This document shows positions 1 through 8,917 of a DNA stretch of 64,000 bases, piece after piece. Every line of letters starts with the position of its first letter. Within the stretch, counting starts at the first letter, position 1. The DNA comes from Reclinomonas americana ATCC 50394 (lineage: Eukaryota; Jakobida; Jakobea; Jakobida), in assembly GCA_048213135.1 (NCBI GenBank), contig PS015009.1, positions 2,232,001-2,296,000 of the forward strand, read 5' to 3'. The position numbers and the translations under genes are program-made. The notes under the pieces were generated by a model that searched no databases, was not told the origin of the DNA, and saw nothing but the letters and a program-made list of their open reading frames with translations.

Positions 1-815
1 CCCACGATCACGGAGTCGTAATGATCATTGTGTTTGGTCCGTGGCCAGGTGAGTTTTTTGATGGGGAAGAATAACGGGGCATGTACAAGCCAGCCCGCAG
101 CAGCCGGAACAGCCAGCAGTATTTTTTTCAGCAGCGGCACCTTTACCTCAAATGTATTGCGGATGCCTTCTTTGTCCGACGCGTCCTTTTCAATCACCAA
201 CTCTTTCAACTGGTTGCCCAGGTTATTGTTGAACATCACCACGGAACGGCCGTAGGTACCATCCAGTATAACATCTTCACGGGTGATCAGCTGACCAAAA
301 CGGATCTGCATATTCTTACCGAAAGTATGAAAGGAACTGTAGTTGATGCCGGCGGGAAGAACGGTTAAGGGGATGCCATCCTGCCAGCTGCTGATCGCCA
401 GCCGGGCCGTGCCTTTTTTTAAGGGACGCAAATGCCATTCATTGATACATCGCCCTTCACTGAAAATAAGCACAATGCCATTGCGTTTGAAAAGTTCTTT
501 ACAATCGTCGAAGGTTTTGTAATTGTGATCGAGGTTTTCAACGCCTTCACTTACACGATAAACAGGGAACATGTTGAGTGAGCGTAAGAGTTTCGCGTAA
601 AAAGGTTTGCCGAATGCATCACCGCGGGCCAGGGAGTACACTGGTTTGCGGAACAAGGTAGACAGTATGATCGCGTCGAGAAAAGAGTTGGGATGATTGC
701 AGGCGATGAGCAGCGGTCCTTCGTGCTGTAACCACGACCGGTCATTGATCTGCACCGATCTGCAATAGATCAGCAATGCCAGTTTCGCCGGTATTTTCAG
801 GAGGTCGTAAAGCAA
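1..815 (-). CDS. 1-acyl-glycerol-phosphate acyltransferase-like protein, partial at window edge
   Basis: The reading frame runs off the left edge, so the C-terminus is missing. It encodes an acyltransferase of the PlsC/LPLAT family, which would transfer an acyl chain to a glycerol-phosphate lipid at the inner membrane. The catalytic NHx4D motif is visible near the N-terminus as NHPNSFLD, and a later segment FSEGRCINEWHLRPLKKGTA matches the glycerophosphate-binding block (EG/R). No ATG precedes the motif: the frame opens directly after the TAA stop of the upstream yqgE gene, in the same frame. I chose the TTG at 815, which gives MLYDLLKIPAK; this start is a guess. It lies downstream of yqgE on the same strand and may share its transcript. 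Confidence 0.8.
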   Translation of the reverse strand, partial: MLYDLLKIPAKLALLIYCRSVQINDRSWLQHEGPLLIACNHPNSFLDAIILSTLFRKPVYSLARGDAFGKPFYAKLLRSLNMFPVYRVSEGVENLDHNYKTFDDCKELFKRNGIVLIFSEGRCINEWHLRPLKKGTARLAISSWQDGIPLTVLPAGINYSSFHTFGKNMQIRFGQLITREDVILDGTYGRSVVMFNNNLGNQLKELVIEKDASDKEGIRNTFEVKVPLLKKILLAVPAAAGWLVHAPLFFPIKKLTWPRTKHNDHYDSVIV

Positions 816-842
816 ACAGCTTGTTTTTCGGTTGCGGGTGTA

Positions 843-1394
843 TTAATTCAGTTGCGGGTCGATCGGGAAGTTGATCATCATTTCATATTCACCACCCAGT
901 CTTTTTAAACTGTTCTTCCACACATCGCCGTGATGGGTATCAAAGACCAGGTTTCGGGTAGCGTCAACAGTTACCCAGCTTTTTTCTTTCAGTTCACCGG
1001 TCAGCTGGCCTTCTCCCCAGCCGCTGTACCCGATAAAGAATTTTACTTTATTCAGGTCAATGGCATTATTGACGATGAGTTGTGTCAGCACTTCAAAATC
1101 ACCACCCCAGTAAATGCCGTTGCTTACCTCTACAGCGTCGGGCACCATGTCGGGGTACTGGTGAAGGAAATGGATCGTATCCATCTGTACAGGGCCGCCA
1201 TGATAAACCGGTATAGGAAAGCCTTCCAGCGCGCTGATGAGTTCATCGATCGTTTGCTCAAACAGTTTGTTCAGCACAAAACCAAAACTCCCCTGTTCGC
1301 GGTGTTCACAAAGGAAAACCACCGTTCTGCTGAAATTCGGGTCTTTAAGAAAAGGATCTGCTATAAGTAATATGCCGGGTCCTGGTTCAATCAT
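843..1394 (-). CDS. yqgE: YqgE/AlgH family protein (UPF0301)
   Basis: The 183-residue product matches the YqgE/AlgH family in length and motifs. The N-terminus PGPGILLIADPFLKDPNFSR carries the family-typical DPNF segment, followed by VVFLCEH and a central FIGYSGWGEGQL block. The molecular function of this family is unsettled; AlgH was linked to alginate regulation in Pseudomonas. The ATG at 1394 gives a start at the expected place relative to the conserved N-terminus. The gene is divergent from the histidine kinase, with about 125 bp between the starts. The acyltransferase follows directly downstream. Confidence 0.9.
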   Translation of the reverse strand: MIEPGPGILLIADPFLKDPNFSRTVVFLCEHREQGSFGFVLNKLFEQTIDELISALEGFPIPVYHGGPVQMDTIHFLHQYPDMVPDAVEVSNGIYWGGDFEVLTQLIVNNAIDLNKVKFFIGYSGWGEGQLTGELKEKSWVTVDATRNLVFDTHHGDVWKNSLKRLGGEYEMMINFPIDPQLN

Positions 1395-1495
1395 GAACCT
1401 AATTTAGTATTAATCTTCGAATGTGCCACTTGTATCAGGTTTGTTAAATTTCCCGTTTCAGGAAATTGCCTTATTTTACAGCAGCCTAACCAGCG

Positions 1496-1503
1496 TATTT
1501 TTG
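1496..1503 (+). promoter_or_regulatory. Candidate -7 element for the histidine kinase gene
   Basis: TATTTTTG fits the Bacteroidota -7 consensus TAnnTTTG and lies 17 bp before the ATG at 1521. No good -33 TTG is present at 19-21 bp spacing (the nearest TTG is 27 bp away), so the call is tentative. Confidence 0.35.
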
Positions 1504-1520
1504 TATTCATTATTTGCTTG

Positions 1521-2843
1521 ATGAAAAGAATTCTTCCTGTTATCACCATCCTGATCCTGCTCTCCCTTCTCGGGCTGATCTTTTTCCAGTTTCTCTGGAT
1601 CGAGAGTGCCAGGGGGGCGAAGGATAAGCAAATAGAGGAAAGCATCGTTCATGCTATGGCAGAAGCGGCTATAACGCTCACCCAGGACAAATCCTCCATA
1701 CTGCCGATGCCGAAAAAGAACGACTTATTGTTTCCCACCGACCGCTTGCAGACACAGTATTTCCGGCCTTCGGTTATACAGCGTTATTCCCGCGATGAAA
1801 TATACGAGGTCATCCGCCGGGCATTCAATAAAAACAACCTGCAGAACTACCCGTTTGAGTTTGCCGTAACGGTGAACACACTCAATGGGGGACAAATACT
1901 TTCGGAAGGTTTTTACAATCTCTATATCGACTCTGCCAATAATAAAAACCATGTGATCGCACTTGAACCGCAAAGCGGTACTAATTTCGAGAACCTCGTC
2001 AGGGAAGAGTATCTTTCACTTATTGTACCCAACCAGAAACGCATCATCTGGAAAGAGATGGTCTGGTTTATTATCGGCGCTATATTATTTACGCTGATCA
2101 TCACCACGGCCTTCTTCATTACCATACGTACCATGCTCAAACAGAAAAAACTGAGCGAGATCAAGTCTGATTTCATCAACAACATGACGCATGAATTCAA
2201 AACGCCGCTGGCTACTATATCCCTGGCGGTGGATGCACTGAAGAATGAAAAAGTATCGGGCGATAAAGAAAAGACTTCCTATTTCACCGGCATCATCAAG
2301 GAAGAGAACAAGCGCATGAACAAACAGGTGGAAACCATACTGCAGGCGGCTTTGCTGGATAAGCAGGAGGTACAGCTCAACCTGAAAAAGATGCATGCGC
2401 ACGACCTTATTACCAGCGCCCTTAATAACATTACATTACAGGTGGAAGAGAAGCAGGGCAAGCTGGAAGTGGATATGAGCGCTGTTAAAGACAATATACT
2501 GGCGGATGAAGTACACTTTACCAACCTCATCAATAACCTGCTCGACAACGCGGTTAAATATTCCAAGGAAAGCCTCTGCATAAAACTAAGCACCAGCAAT
2601 ACCGGCAACAACCTCAGGATAAAGATCGAAGACAATGGTATTGGTATGAACAAGGAGACCCTGCACCGCATCTTCGAAAAATTCTACAGAGCGCATACCG
2701 GCAACGTACACAATGTAAAAGGTTTTGGTCTTGGGCTGAGTTATGTGAAGACCATGGTAGATGCCCATCATGGCAATATCAAAGCAGAAAGCGTATTGGG
2801 CAAGGGCAGTACTTTCACGCTGATCTTCCCGTTGTCTGTTTAA
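1521..2843 (+). CDS. Membrane sensor histidine kinase
   Basis: A 440-residue two-component sensor kinase. Residues 6-26 form a first membrane helix, about 150 residues of sensor domain follow, and a second helix lies near residues 178-203. The HisKA H-box NNMTHEFKTPL places the phospho-accepting histidine at about residue 224. The ATP-binding domain shows the N-box NLINNLLDNAVKYS, G1 IEDNGIGM and G2 FGLGLSYVK. I prefer the ATG at 1521 over an in-frame TTG one codon upstream. No response-regulator gene is adjacent, so the partner is unknown. It converges with the DUF3052 gene, and the two stop codons overlap within TTAA. Confidence 0.93.
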   Translation: MKRILPVITILILLSLLGLIFFQFLWIESARGAKDKQIEESIVHAMAEAAITLTQDKSSILPMPKKNDLLFPTDRLQTQYFRPSVIQRYSRDEIYEVIRRAFNKNNLQNYPFEFAVTVNTLNGGQILSEGFYNLYIDSANNKNHVIALEPQSGTNFENLVREEYLSLIVPNQKRIIWKEMVWFIIGAILFTLIITTAFFITIRTMLKQKKLSEIKSDFINNMTHEFKTPLATISLAVDALKNEKVSGDKEKTSYFTGIIKEENKRMNKQVETILQAALLDKQEVQLNLKKMHAHDLITSALNNITLQVEEKQGKLEVDMSAVKDNILADEVHFTNLINNLLDNAVKYSKESLCIKLSTSNTGNNLRIKIEDNGIGMNKETLHRIFEKFYRAHTGNVHNVKGFGLGLSYVKTMVDAHHGNIKAESVLGKGSTFTLIFPLSV

Positions 2844-3250
2844 CGTTTGGCCAGCGGCACCACCAGTTTCAGCCCGCTCCAGATCTCACTCACCGCACAT
2901 ACTTTCACATCTACCAGGTCATTGGCCAGGGCGAAATGGCGGATACTGTCCTCTGTTATATCCGTAGGTATTTTCGCCGCTTTTTTATACCACGATACCC
3001 ATACCACTACTGATGTATGCTTCCTGCAGATGGGAAGTACTGTTTTCATCCCTTTGATAAATTCCTTCTCGTTCCGGGCAAAAAGATGCACCAATTCTGG
3101 TTTTTCTCTCGCTGCTATGAACTGTTCCGAGAGGTCGGTTTCCATAATTTCCGCGTAGTCAGCCGGCGCATTCAGCACCAGCAGGCGGGTGGTGGGTGTA
3201 ATACCCAGTTTCTTCAGCAAAGGCGTTCCGGAATAACCCGCAGTTGCCAT
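2840..3250 (-). CDS. DUF3052 family protein
   Basis: A 136-residue protein with the pattern I know for DUF3052: N-terminal GYSGTPLLKKLGI, a central WVSWYKKAAKIPTDITED, and C-terminal LVDVKVCAVSEIWSGLKLVV. The function is unknown. The fold is plausibly a small alpha/beta domain of methyltransferase-like topology, but that is inference. An upstream in-frame ATG at 3298 would add a 16-residue lysine-rich leader; the start at 3250 (MATAGYSG) fits the family better. Its stop overlaps the stop of the convergent kinase gene. Confidence 0.82.
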   Translation of the reverse strand: MATAGYSGTPLLKKLGITPTTRLLVLNAPADYAEIMETDLSEQFIAAREKPELVHLFARNEKEFIKGMKTVLPICRKHTSVVVWVSWYKKAAKIPTDITEDSIRHFALANDLVDVKVCAVSEIWSGLKLVVPLAKR

Positions 3251-3477
3251 TTTTCGGCTTTTTACTTTTGAATTTTGCTTTACACCCCCGTAATCCACCG
3301 CAATTCACATCTTTCCACAGTTAATCCACAGCAAATATGCACAAAAATGCCTCAAAATGGCGCCCCTTGCCAGCTTTGACCTGTGGAAAAAAATCTTTAT
3401 CCGAAAAATGTCCGGAAAGTGGGAAAAAGTGTTATTTTGTGGTAATATCTGTTTAAAATAGGCATAAATACCTGACA
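3251..3477 (+). promoter_or_regulatory. Upstream region of the dcw operon with candidate MraZ sites
   Basis: This 227-bp spacer separates the divergent DUF3052 and mraZ genes. Three GTGG tracts lie on the + strand at 3383-3386, 3419-3422 and 3439-3442, just before mraZ. MraZ of E. coli is known to bind repeated TGGG-type boxes in its own promoter, so these are candidate operators. An inverted TGTGG pair also lies at about 3315-3333 (CCACAG TTAAT CCACAG on the + strand). No perfect TAnnTTTG was found. Assignment is by analogy. Confidence 0.3.
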
Positions 3478-3936
3478 ATGATTGGTTTTCTCGGTGAATA
3501 TGAAGCTACGCTCGATGCCAAAGGGCGCTTCCTGTTGCCGGCGGGCTTTAAAAAGCAACTGCCGGAGACCGGGTCAAACGTCTTTGTCATCAACCGGGGC
3601 TTCGAGAAATGTCTCAGCCTGTACCCGCTGCAAAGCTGGGAGCCTATTTTTTCCGAGATCAGCAAACTGAATGATTTTGACCCTAAAGTTCGGGAATTCC
3701 GCCGGTACTTTTTAAATGGTGCCACGCAATTGGAGCTCGACACGGCCGGAAGGCTGTTGTTGCCGAAGAACTTAACGGAACATGCGGGGCTGGAGAAAGA
3801 CATCGTGCTGGTTTCGGCAGTCAACAAAATTGAGATCTGGGATAAAAGTAAGTATACACAGTTCTTTGAAACCTTTACACCGCAGGCTTTCAGCGAGCTG
3901 GCGAACGAGGTAATGAATAAAAAAACGGACGGGTAA
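3478..3936 (+). CDS. mraZ: Transcriptional regulator MraZ
   Basis: A 152-residue MraZ protein, the first gene of the dcw cluster. Two AbrB-like DNA-binding repeats are visible: DAKGRFLLPAGFKKQL near residue 13 and DTAGRLLLPKNL near residue 87. The family forms ring-shaped oligomers that bind tandem repeats in the mraZ promoter and repress the cluster in characterised species. The ATG at 3478 gives the typical start MIGFLGEYEATLDAKGRF. It is followed 21 bp later by rsmH. Confidence 0.96.
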   Translation: MIGFLGEYEATLDAKGRFLLPAGFKKQLPETGSNVFVINRGFEKCLSLYPLQSWEPIFSEISKLNDFDPKVREFRRYFLNGATQLELDTAGRLLLPKNLTEHAGLEKDIVLVSAVNKIEIWDKSKYTQFFETFTPQAFSELANEVMNKKTDG

Positions 3937-3957
3937 TCACCGCAACAGCCGATCTGT

Positions 3958-4911
3958 ATGAAAGACAGGGACCAGTCATCACCGGTTAACGACAATACCG
4001 AAAACGGTAATGGCTACCATGTCCCGGTACTGCTGAAGGAAACTGTCGGCAGTTTACAGATACGCCCGGAAGGCAGTTATGTCGATTGCACTTTCGGAGG
4101 CGGGGGTCACAGCCGTGCGATTTTGCAACAGCTCGGCCCAACAGGCAGGCTGATCGCGTTTGACCAGGATGCCGACGCGGCGAAGAATCTCCCCGACGAT
4201 GAGCGGGTGCTCTTCATCCCGCAGAACTTTCGTCATATCGGTCGTTTCCTCAAACTGCATAAGATAACCGCAGTAGACGGCATCATGGCCGACCTGGGCG
4301 TTTCGAGTCACCAGTTTGACGAGGCGGGCCGTGGATTCTCCACCCGTTTCGATGCTGAACTGGATATGCGGATGGACCAGCGCCAGGGCATCACGGCAGC
4401 GCAGGTACTGCAACAGTTCAGTGAACAGCAATTGCATAAAATGCTGGAGCAGTACGGCGAAGTAACGAATGCCCGAACCCTCGCCAGGACCATCGTTGAA
4501 CAGAGAGCTGTTATGCAGATCCGTACCATCAATGAATTTAAACAAGCCATACAGGCGGTTGTAAAAGGTAATCCCCAAAAATACTTTGCCCAGGTATTCC
4601 AGGCGCTGCGAATAGAAGTGAATGAAGAACTGACTGTGTTGAAAGAGCTATTGCAGCAAACTCCAGCTTTATTAAAACCAGGCGGCCGTTTATCGATCAT
4701 CACCTTCCACTCACTGGAAGACAGGATCGTAAAGCATTTCTTCCGCGAAGGCAGTTTCGGTGAAACGGAACCAGACGATCTCTATGGAAGAAAGAACGAG
4801 AGCCCCTTCACGGTCATTACCAAAAAGCCAATCCTGCCTGCTGCAGAGGAACAAAAACTAAACCCAAGGTCGAGAAGCGCCAAATTAAGAGTGGCGGAAA
4901 AGAAAGCATAA
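3958..4911 (+). CDS. rsmH: 16S rRNA (cytosine(1402)-N(4))-methyltransferase RsmH
   Basis: A 317-residue SAM-dependent methyltransferase (formerly MraW) that methylates C1402 of 16S rRNA. The N-terminal HVPVLLKETV and the SAM-binding VDCTFGGGGHSRAIL are clear, as are DLGVSSHQFDEAGRGFSTR and LSIITFHSLEDRIVKHFF. It begins 21 bp after mraZ. Its TAA stop overlaps the ATG of the ftsL-like gene by one base (ATAATG), indicating tight translational coupling. Confidence 0.97.
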   Translation: MKDRDQSSPVNDNTENGNGYHVPVLLKETVGSLQIRPEGSYVDCTFGGGGHSRAILQQLGPTGRLIAFDQDADAAKNLPDDERVLFIPQNFRHIGRFLKLHKITAVDGIMADLGVSSHQFDEAGRGFSTRFDAELDMRMDQRQGITAAQVLQQFSEQQLHKMLEQYGEVTNARTLARTIVEQRAVMQIRTINEFKQAIQAVVKGNPQKYFAQVFQALRIEVNEELTVLKELLQQTPALLKPGGRLSIITFHSLEDRIVKHFFREGSFGETEPDDLYGRKNESPFTVITKKPILPAAEEQKLNPRSRSAKLRVAEKKA

Positions 4912-5288
4912 TGTTTTCGTGTATTGATATACGTGAGTATGACAGAAGAAAAAAAGATACGCAACCAACACAGCAACCGGCTCAGAAGCCGGACTGGAAA
5001 AAACTGCTCAGTCATAAATGGGTGGTGAAGAACATTCCTTTCTTTCTCTTCCTGGCTTTGCTGGCCGTGATCTACATCTATAACGGTCACTATGCCGACA
5101 AGCAGGTAAGAAAGATAAGTGTAATGGAAAAAAGGATAAAAGAACTGGAATATGAATATAAAACCGTGAAGAGTGAAGTGATATTTCGCAGTAAGGCCAG
5201 CGAACTGGTAAGAGCTGTGGAGCCTCTGGGGTTAAAAGAACTGACAACCCCGCCGATGGTACTCGGTGATACCAGTACAAACAAGTAA
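4911..5288 (+). CDS. ftsL: FtsL-like cell division protein
   Basis: A 125-residue single-pass membrane protein between rsmH and ftsI, the standard position of ftsL. Residues 1-40 are hydrophilic and presumably cytoplasmic, a membrane helix follows (NIPFFLFLALLAVIYIYN, about 41-58), then a short predicted coiled coil (KISVMEKRIKELEYEYK) faces the periplasm. FtsL links FtsQ and FtsB to the septal synthase FtsW-FtsI. FtsL sequences diverge strongly, so the call rests on topology, length and position. The ATG overlaps the rsmH stop. Confidence 0.82.
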   Translation: MFSCIDIREYDRRKKDTQPTQQPAQKPDWKKLLSHKWVVKNIPFFLFLALLAVIYIYNGHYADKQVRKISVMEKRIKELEYEYKTVKSEVIFRSKASELVRAVEPLGLKELTTPPMVLGDTSTNK

Positions 5289-5302
5289 GAACAAGGCAAA
5301 CA

Positions 5303-7432
5303 TTGGATATAAAGAAAGACATATTGTGGAGGGTCTATCTCTGTTTTATAGGGATGATCGCACTGGGCCTGGTAGTGCTGGGTAAGGCTTTCTATATACA
5401 GCGGGTGGAAGGAAGCTTCTGGATCAGCATGGGCAATAACCTGCATCTGAAGTATCTGCCTATCGAACCCGAACGCGGCACCATCTACAGTGAAGATGGC
5501 AACATGCTCAGTACATCGGTTCCCATCTTTGATGTATACATCGACTTTGGAGCCGAAGGATTGAGGGAAAAGAACGGGAAGCGTTTCCGCGATAATATCG
5601 ATTCGCTCAGCCTCTCACTGGCTAATCTCTTTGGAGACAAAACGGCGGATGCCTATAAAAAACAACTGCAGCTGGCGTATAAGAACAAAGACCGGTACTA
5701 TACCCTCAGGAAAAAAATATCATTTGATGAATACAAGGCGCTGCGTGACTTCCCGCTGGTAAAACAGGGACGTAATAAAAGCGGTTTTATCATCGATCCG
5801 CGTGACAAACGTATCAATCCTTATGTATTGCTGGCCAACAGGACGATCGGTCTTTCCCGCGACGACTCTACCAAAAATGTGGGTCTTGAAAAAACATACG
5901 ACAGCCTGCTGCGTGGTACAAGTGGTCAGCGCCTGGTTCGTTACATCGCCGGGGCTTATATGCCCGTAGAAGGCGCCGAACTGGAACCTGAAAATGGAAA
6001 GGACATCATCTGCACCATCGACACCTATATGCAGGATGTAACCGAAAGCGCACTGATGAAGATGCTGGCAGGTAACAATTCTGTACACGGTACTGCGATT
6101 GTGATGGAAACCGCCACAGGTAAGATCAAAGCCATTGCCAACCTGGGTAAGCAGCCGGATGGCTCCTATGCCGAAGACCTTAACTATGGTATTGGCAAGG
6201 CCACCGAACCTGGGTCCATCTTCAAACTTGCTACACTGCTGAGTCTTATCGATGACAAGTATGTTACGATGAACAGTATGGTGGACTGCGAGGGCGGCGT
6301 AAAAAGTTTTTATGGCCTGCGTATTAAAGACTCACACCTGGGTGCTGGTAACGTAACGGTAAAGCAGGCGTTCCTGGCGAGCAGCAACGTGGCTTTTGCG
6401 AAACTGGTTGACCAGTATTACAGGAGTAATCCCAGGCAGTTTACGGATAACCTTCACCGTTACCGGCTGGATACACTGACCGGTGTGGATATTGTCGCTT
6501 CTTCCGCAAGGCCAACTATCTATAAGCCCGGAAGCCGCTACTGGCATGGGACTTCGCTGCCCTATATGGCGCATGGTTACGGCGAACTCGTAACACCACT
6601 GCACATGCTGATGCTGTATAATGCTGTAGCCAACAATGGTAAGATGATGAAGCCTTACCTCGTGAGCGCTATCCGTGAATATGGCGTTGATGTAAAAAAG
6701 ATAGAGCCACAGGTATTGGTGGAAAAGATCTGCAGCGATGAAACCCTGGTGCAGGTGAAAGAATGTCTCAGGGCTGTAGTGGACAGCCTGCATGGTACGG
6801 CGCATAAAATTGTTTTCGACAGCGCTTATGCCATCGCCGGTAAAACAGGTACAGCCGTTAGTGCGCTTAACAACAAAGGATATAATAAAGGCAATAAAAT
6901 ATACCAGGCTTCTTTCATTGGTTATTTCCCGGCAGAACAACCGAAATATACCATTGCCGTAGTGATACAAAACAGCCGCGAATCAAAACTGGTATATGGC
7001 GCCGATGTATCGGGCCGGGTGTTCAAAGAGATCAGCGACAGGATATATGGCAGCGCGCTGAGTAAAAAGAAATTCATGGCTTCGCCGAAACGCGACAGCA
7101 CACAATATAACTACTATGGTATGACCAATGACCTGAACTCGATTTTCGGGTTATTGAAAATACCATTTGTAGACTCTGCCAAAGGTGGTGTATGGAGATC
7201 GGTGCAAATGGTAAACAACAACGGGACCATGCAGCTGCCATCAGGAGGTATACAAACAGCGTCAACCATTACGCCGAATGTGGTGGGTATGGGGTTGAAA
7301 GACGCGGTTTACCTGCTGGAAAACATGGGCCTGAAAGTAACGGTAACGGGCAGGGGGCGTGTACTGAACCAGTCGCTGGCAGCGGGATCGCCATTTAAAA
7401 AGTCACAGAACATTTCATTGATATTGAACTGA
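5303..7432 (+). CDS. ftsI: Septal penicillin-binding protein (FtsI/PBP3) with PASTA domain
   Basis: A 709-residue class B transpeptidase that crosslinks septal peptidoglycan with FtsW. One membrane helix lies at about residues 10-32. The transpeptidase motifs are SxxK in EPGSIFKLA, SxN in ASSNVAFAK and KTG in AGKTGTAV. The last 60 residues form one PASTA domain (TPNVVGMGLKDAVYLLENMG). FtsI with a C-terminal PASTA is usual in this phylum and unlike E. coli. The start is TTG at 5303, 15 bp after ftsL; no nearer ATG would keep the membrane helix. The stop overlaps the murE start in TGATG. Confidence 0.96.
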   Translation: MDIKKDILWRVYLCFIGMIALGLVVLGKAFYIQRVEGSFWISMGNNLHLKYLPIEPERGTIYSEDGNMLSTSVPIFDVYIDFGAEGLREKNGKRFRDNIDSLSLSLANLFGDKTADAYKKQLQLAYKNKDRYYTLRKKISFDEYKALRDFPLVKQGRNKSGFIIDPRDKRINPYVLLANRTIGLSRDDSTKNVGLEKTYDSLLRGTSGQRLVRYIAGAYMPVEGAELEPENGKDIICTIDTYMQDVTESALMKMLAGNNSVHGTAIVMETATGKIKAIANLGKQPDGSYAEDLNYGIGKATEPGSIFKLATLLSLIDDKYVTMNSMVDCEGGVKSFYGLRIKDSHLGAGNVTVKQAFLASSNVAFAKLVDQYYRSNPRQFTDNLHRYRLDTLTGVDIVASSARPTIYKPGSRYWHGTSLPYMAHGYGELVTPLHMLMLYNAVANNGKMMKPYLVSAIREYGVDVKKIEPQVLVEKICSDETLVQVKECLRAVVDSLHGTAHKIVFDSAYAIAGKTGTAVSALNNKGYNKGNKIYQASFIGYFPAEQPKYTIAVVIQNSRESKLVYGADVSGRVFKEISDRIYGSALSKKKFMASPKRDSTQYNYYGMTNDLNSIFGLLKIPFVDSAKGGVWRSVQMVNNNGTMQLPSGGIQTASTITPNVVGMGLKDAVYLLENMGLKVTVTGRGRVLNQSLAAGSPFKKSQNISLILN

Positions 7433-8892
7433 TGTTAAACGACATCCTCTATACGGTACATATTCGCTCGGTGAAGGGTAACACCGCCATCGAAGTGAAG
7501 GACCTCGTGATCGACTCACGAAAGGTCTCGGCCGGGTCGTGTTTTATCGCGATCAGGGGAGTGGCGGCCGATGGCCACGCTTATATCGAAAAAGCGGTTG
7601 AAAGCGGAGCGGTTGCTGTGATCTGTGATACACTTCCCGGAACGCTTCATGAGCAGGTAACCTATGTACAGGTAGATAACACACACACCGCCGCAGGCAT
7701 TATCGCTCATAATTTCTTTGGCAAACCCAGCACAGCCCTGCAACTGGTGGGTGTTACAGGAACGAATGGTAAAACCACCATTGCTACCCTGCTCTGGAAA
7801 TTGTTTACTGCCATGGGGTATACCTGCGGACTGGTGAGCACCGTGGAGAACAGGATCGGCACAGCTGTCATCCCTGCAACACATACCACGCCTGACGCGG
7901 TTAGCCTGAATGCGCTGCTGAAACAAATGAAAGATGCCGGTTGTGGATATGTATTCATGGAGTGCAGCAGTCATGCGATTCACCAGGGACGCATCAGCGG
8001 GTTGCAATTCGCCGGTGCTCTGTTCAGCAACATCACGCATGACCATCTTGATTATCACAAGACTTTCGACGAATACATCCGGGTAAAAAAATCATGGTTC
8101 GATGCGTTACCCTCCACGGCGTTCGCCATCAGCAATGCCGATGATAAACGGGGTACGGTAATGCTGCAGAATACCGCCGCGAAAAAATATTTCTACAGCC
8201 TGCGCACCCTCGCCGATTTCAAAGGAAAGATACTCGATAACAGTTTGTCGGGCCTGCATATGATGGTCAATGACCAGGAAGTGTATTTCCGCCTCATTGG
8301 CGAGTTCAATGCCTACAACCTGCTGGCGGTATACGGAGCAGCGGTTTGCCTGGGCCAGGATAAAGAACAGGTGTTGCAGTTGCTGAGCGCATCAGACGGA
8401 GCGGAAGGCCGCTTTGAATACACAGTGAGCACCAACGATAAAGTAATCGGAATTGTGGACTACGCCCATACCCCCGATGCTTTACTGAATGTGCTGGCCA
8501 CCATAAAAAAATTACGCCTGGGTCATGAGCAGATCATTACGGTAGTAGGCTGTGGTGGTGACCGCGATAAGACCAAACGCCCGGTGATGGCTGAGGTTGC
8601 CTGTGAGTACAGCGATAAAGTGATACTGACTTCCGACAATCCCAGGAGCGAAGATCCGCTGGATATTTTAAAGGATATGGAAGCAGGTGTGAATGTGGTA
8701 GCCCGCCGTAAAGTGATCTCCATTGCCGACAGGAAGGAAGCCATTAAAACGGCAGTTAACCTGGCGGCGAAAGAGGACATCGTACTGGTAGCGGGAAAGG
8801 GACATGAAAAATACCAGGAGATCAAAGGTGTAAAATATGATTTTGATGATAAGCAGGTACTGAATGAAATGTTTGGCCTGCTGGAAAAATAA
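7432..8892 (+). CDS. murE: UDP-MurNAc-tripeptide synthetase MurE
   Basis: A 486-residue Mur ligase that adds the third stem residue to UDP-MurNAc-L-Ala-D-Glu. The ATP-binding loop is GTNGKTTIA and the central domain has HTTPDAVSLN and SSHAIHQGR. The motif DNPRSEDP matches the DNPR signature of meso-diaminopimelate-adding enzymes, so the wall is predicted to be DAP-type. The ATG overlaps the ftsI stop by one base. mraY follows after 25 bp. Confidence 0.97.
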   Translation: MLNDILYTVHIRSVKGNTAIEVKDLVIDSRKVSAGSCFIAIRGVAADGHAYIEKAVESGAVAVICDTLPGTLHEQVTYVQVDNTHTAAGIIAHNFFGKPSTALQLVGVTGTNGKTTIATLLWKLFTAMGYTCGLVSTVENRIGTAVIPATHTTPDAVSLNALLKQMKDAGCGYVFMECSSHAIHQGRISGLQFAGALFSNITHDHLDYHKTFDEYIRVKKSWFDALPSTAFAISNADDKRGTVMLQNTAAKKYFYSLRTLADFKGKILDNSLSGLHMMVNDQEVYFRLIGEFNAYNLLAVYGAAVCLGQDKEQVLQLLSASDGAEGRFEYTVSTNDKVIGIVDYAHTPDALLNVLATIKKLRLGHEQIITVVGCGGDRDKTKRPVMAEVACEYSDKVILTSDNPRSEDPLDILKDMEAGVNVVARRKVISIADRKEAIKTAVNLAAKEDIVLVAGKGHEKYQEIKGVKYDFDDKQVLNEMFGLLEK

Positions 8893-8917
8893 AGCTGTAA
8901 AAGCGTAAACCAACTAT

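Noticed and set aside
3311-3335. DnaA boxes or a replication origin before mraZ
   Set aside because: TTAATCCACA and TTTCCACAG only approximate TTATCCACA, there are just two, and no dnaA/dnaN context is present.
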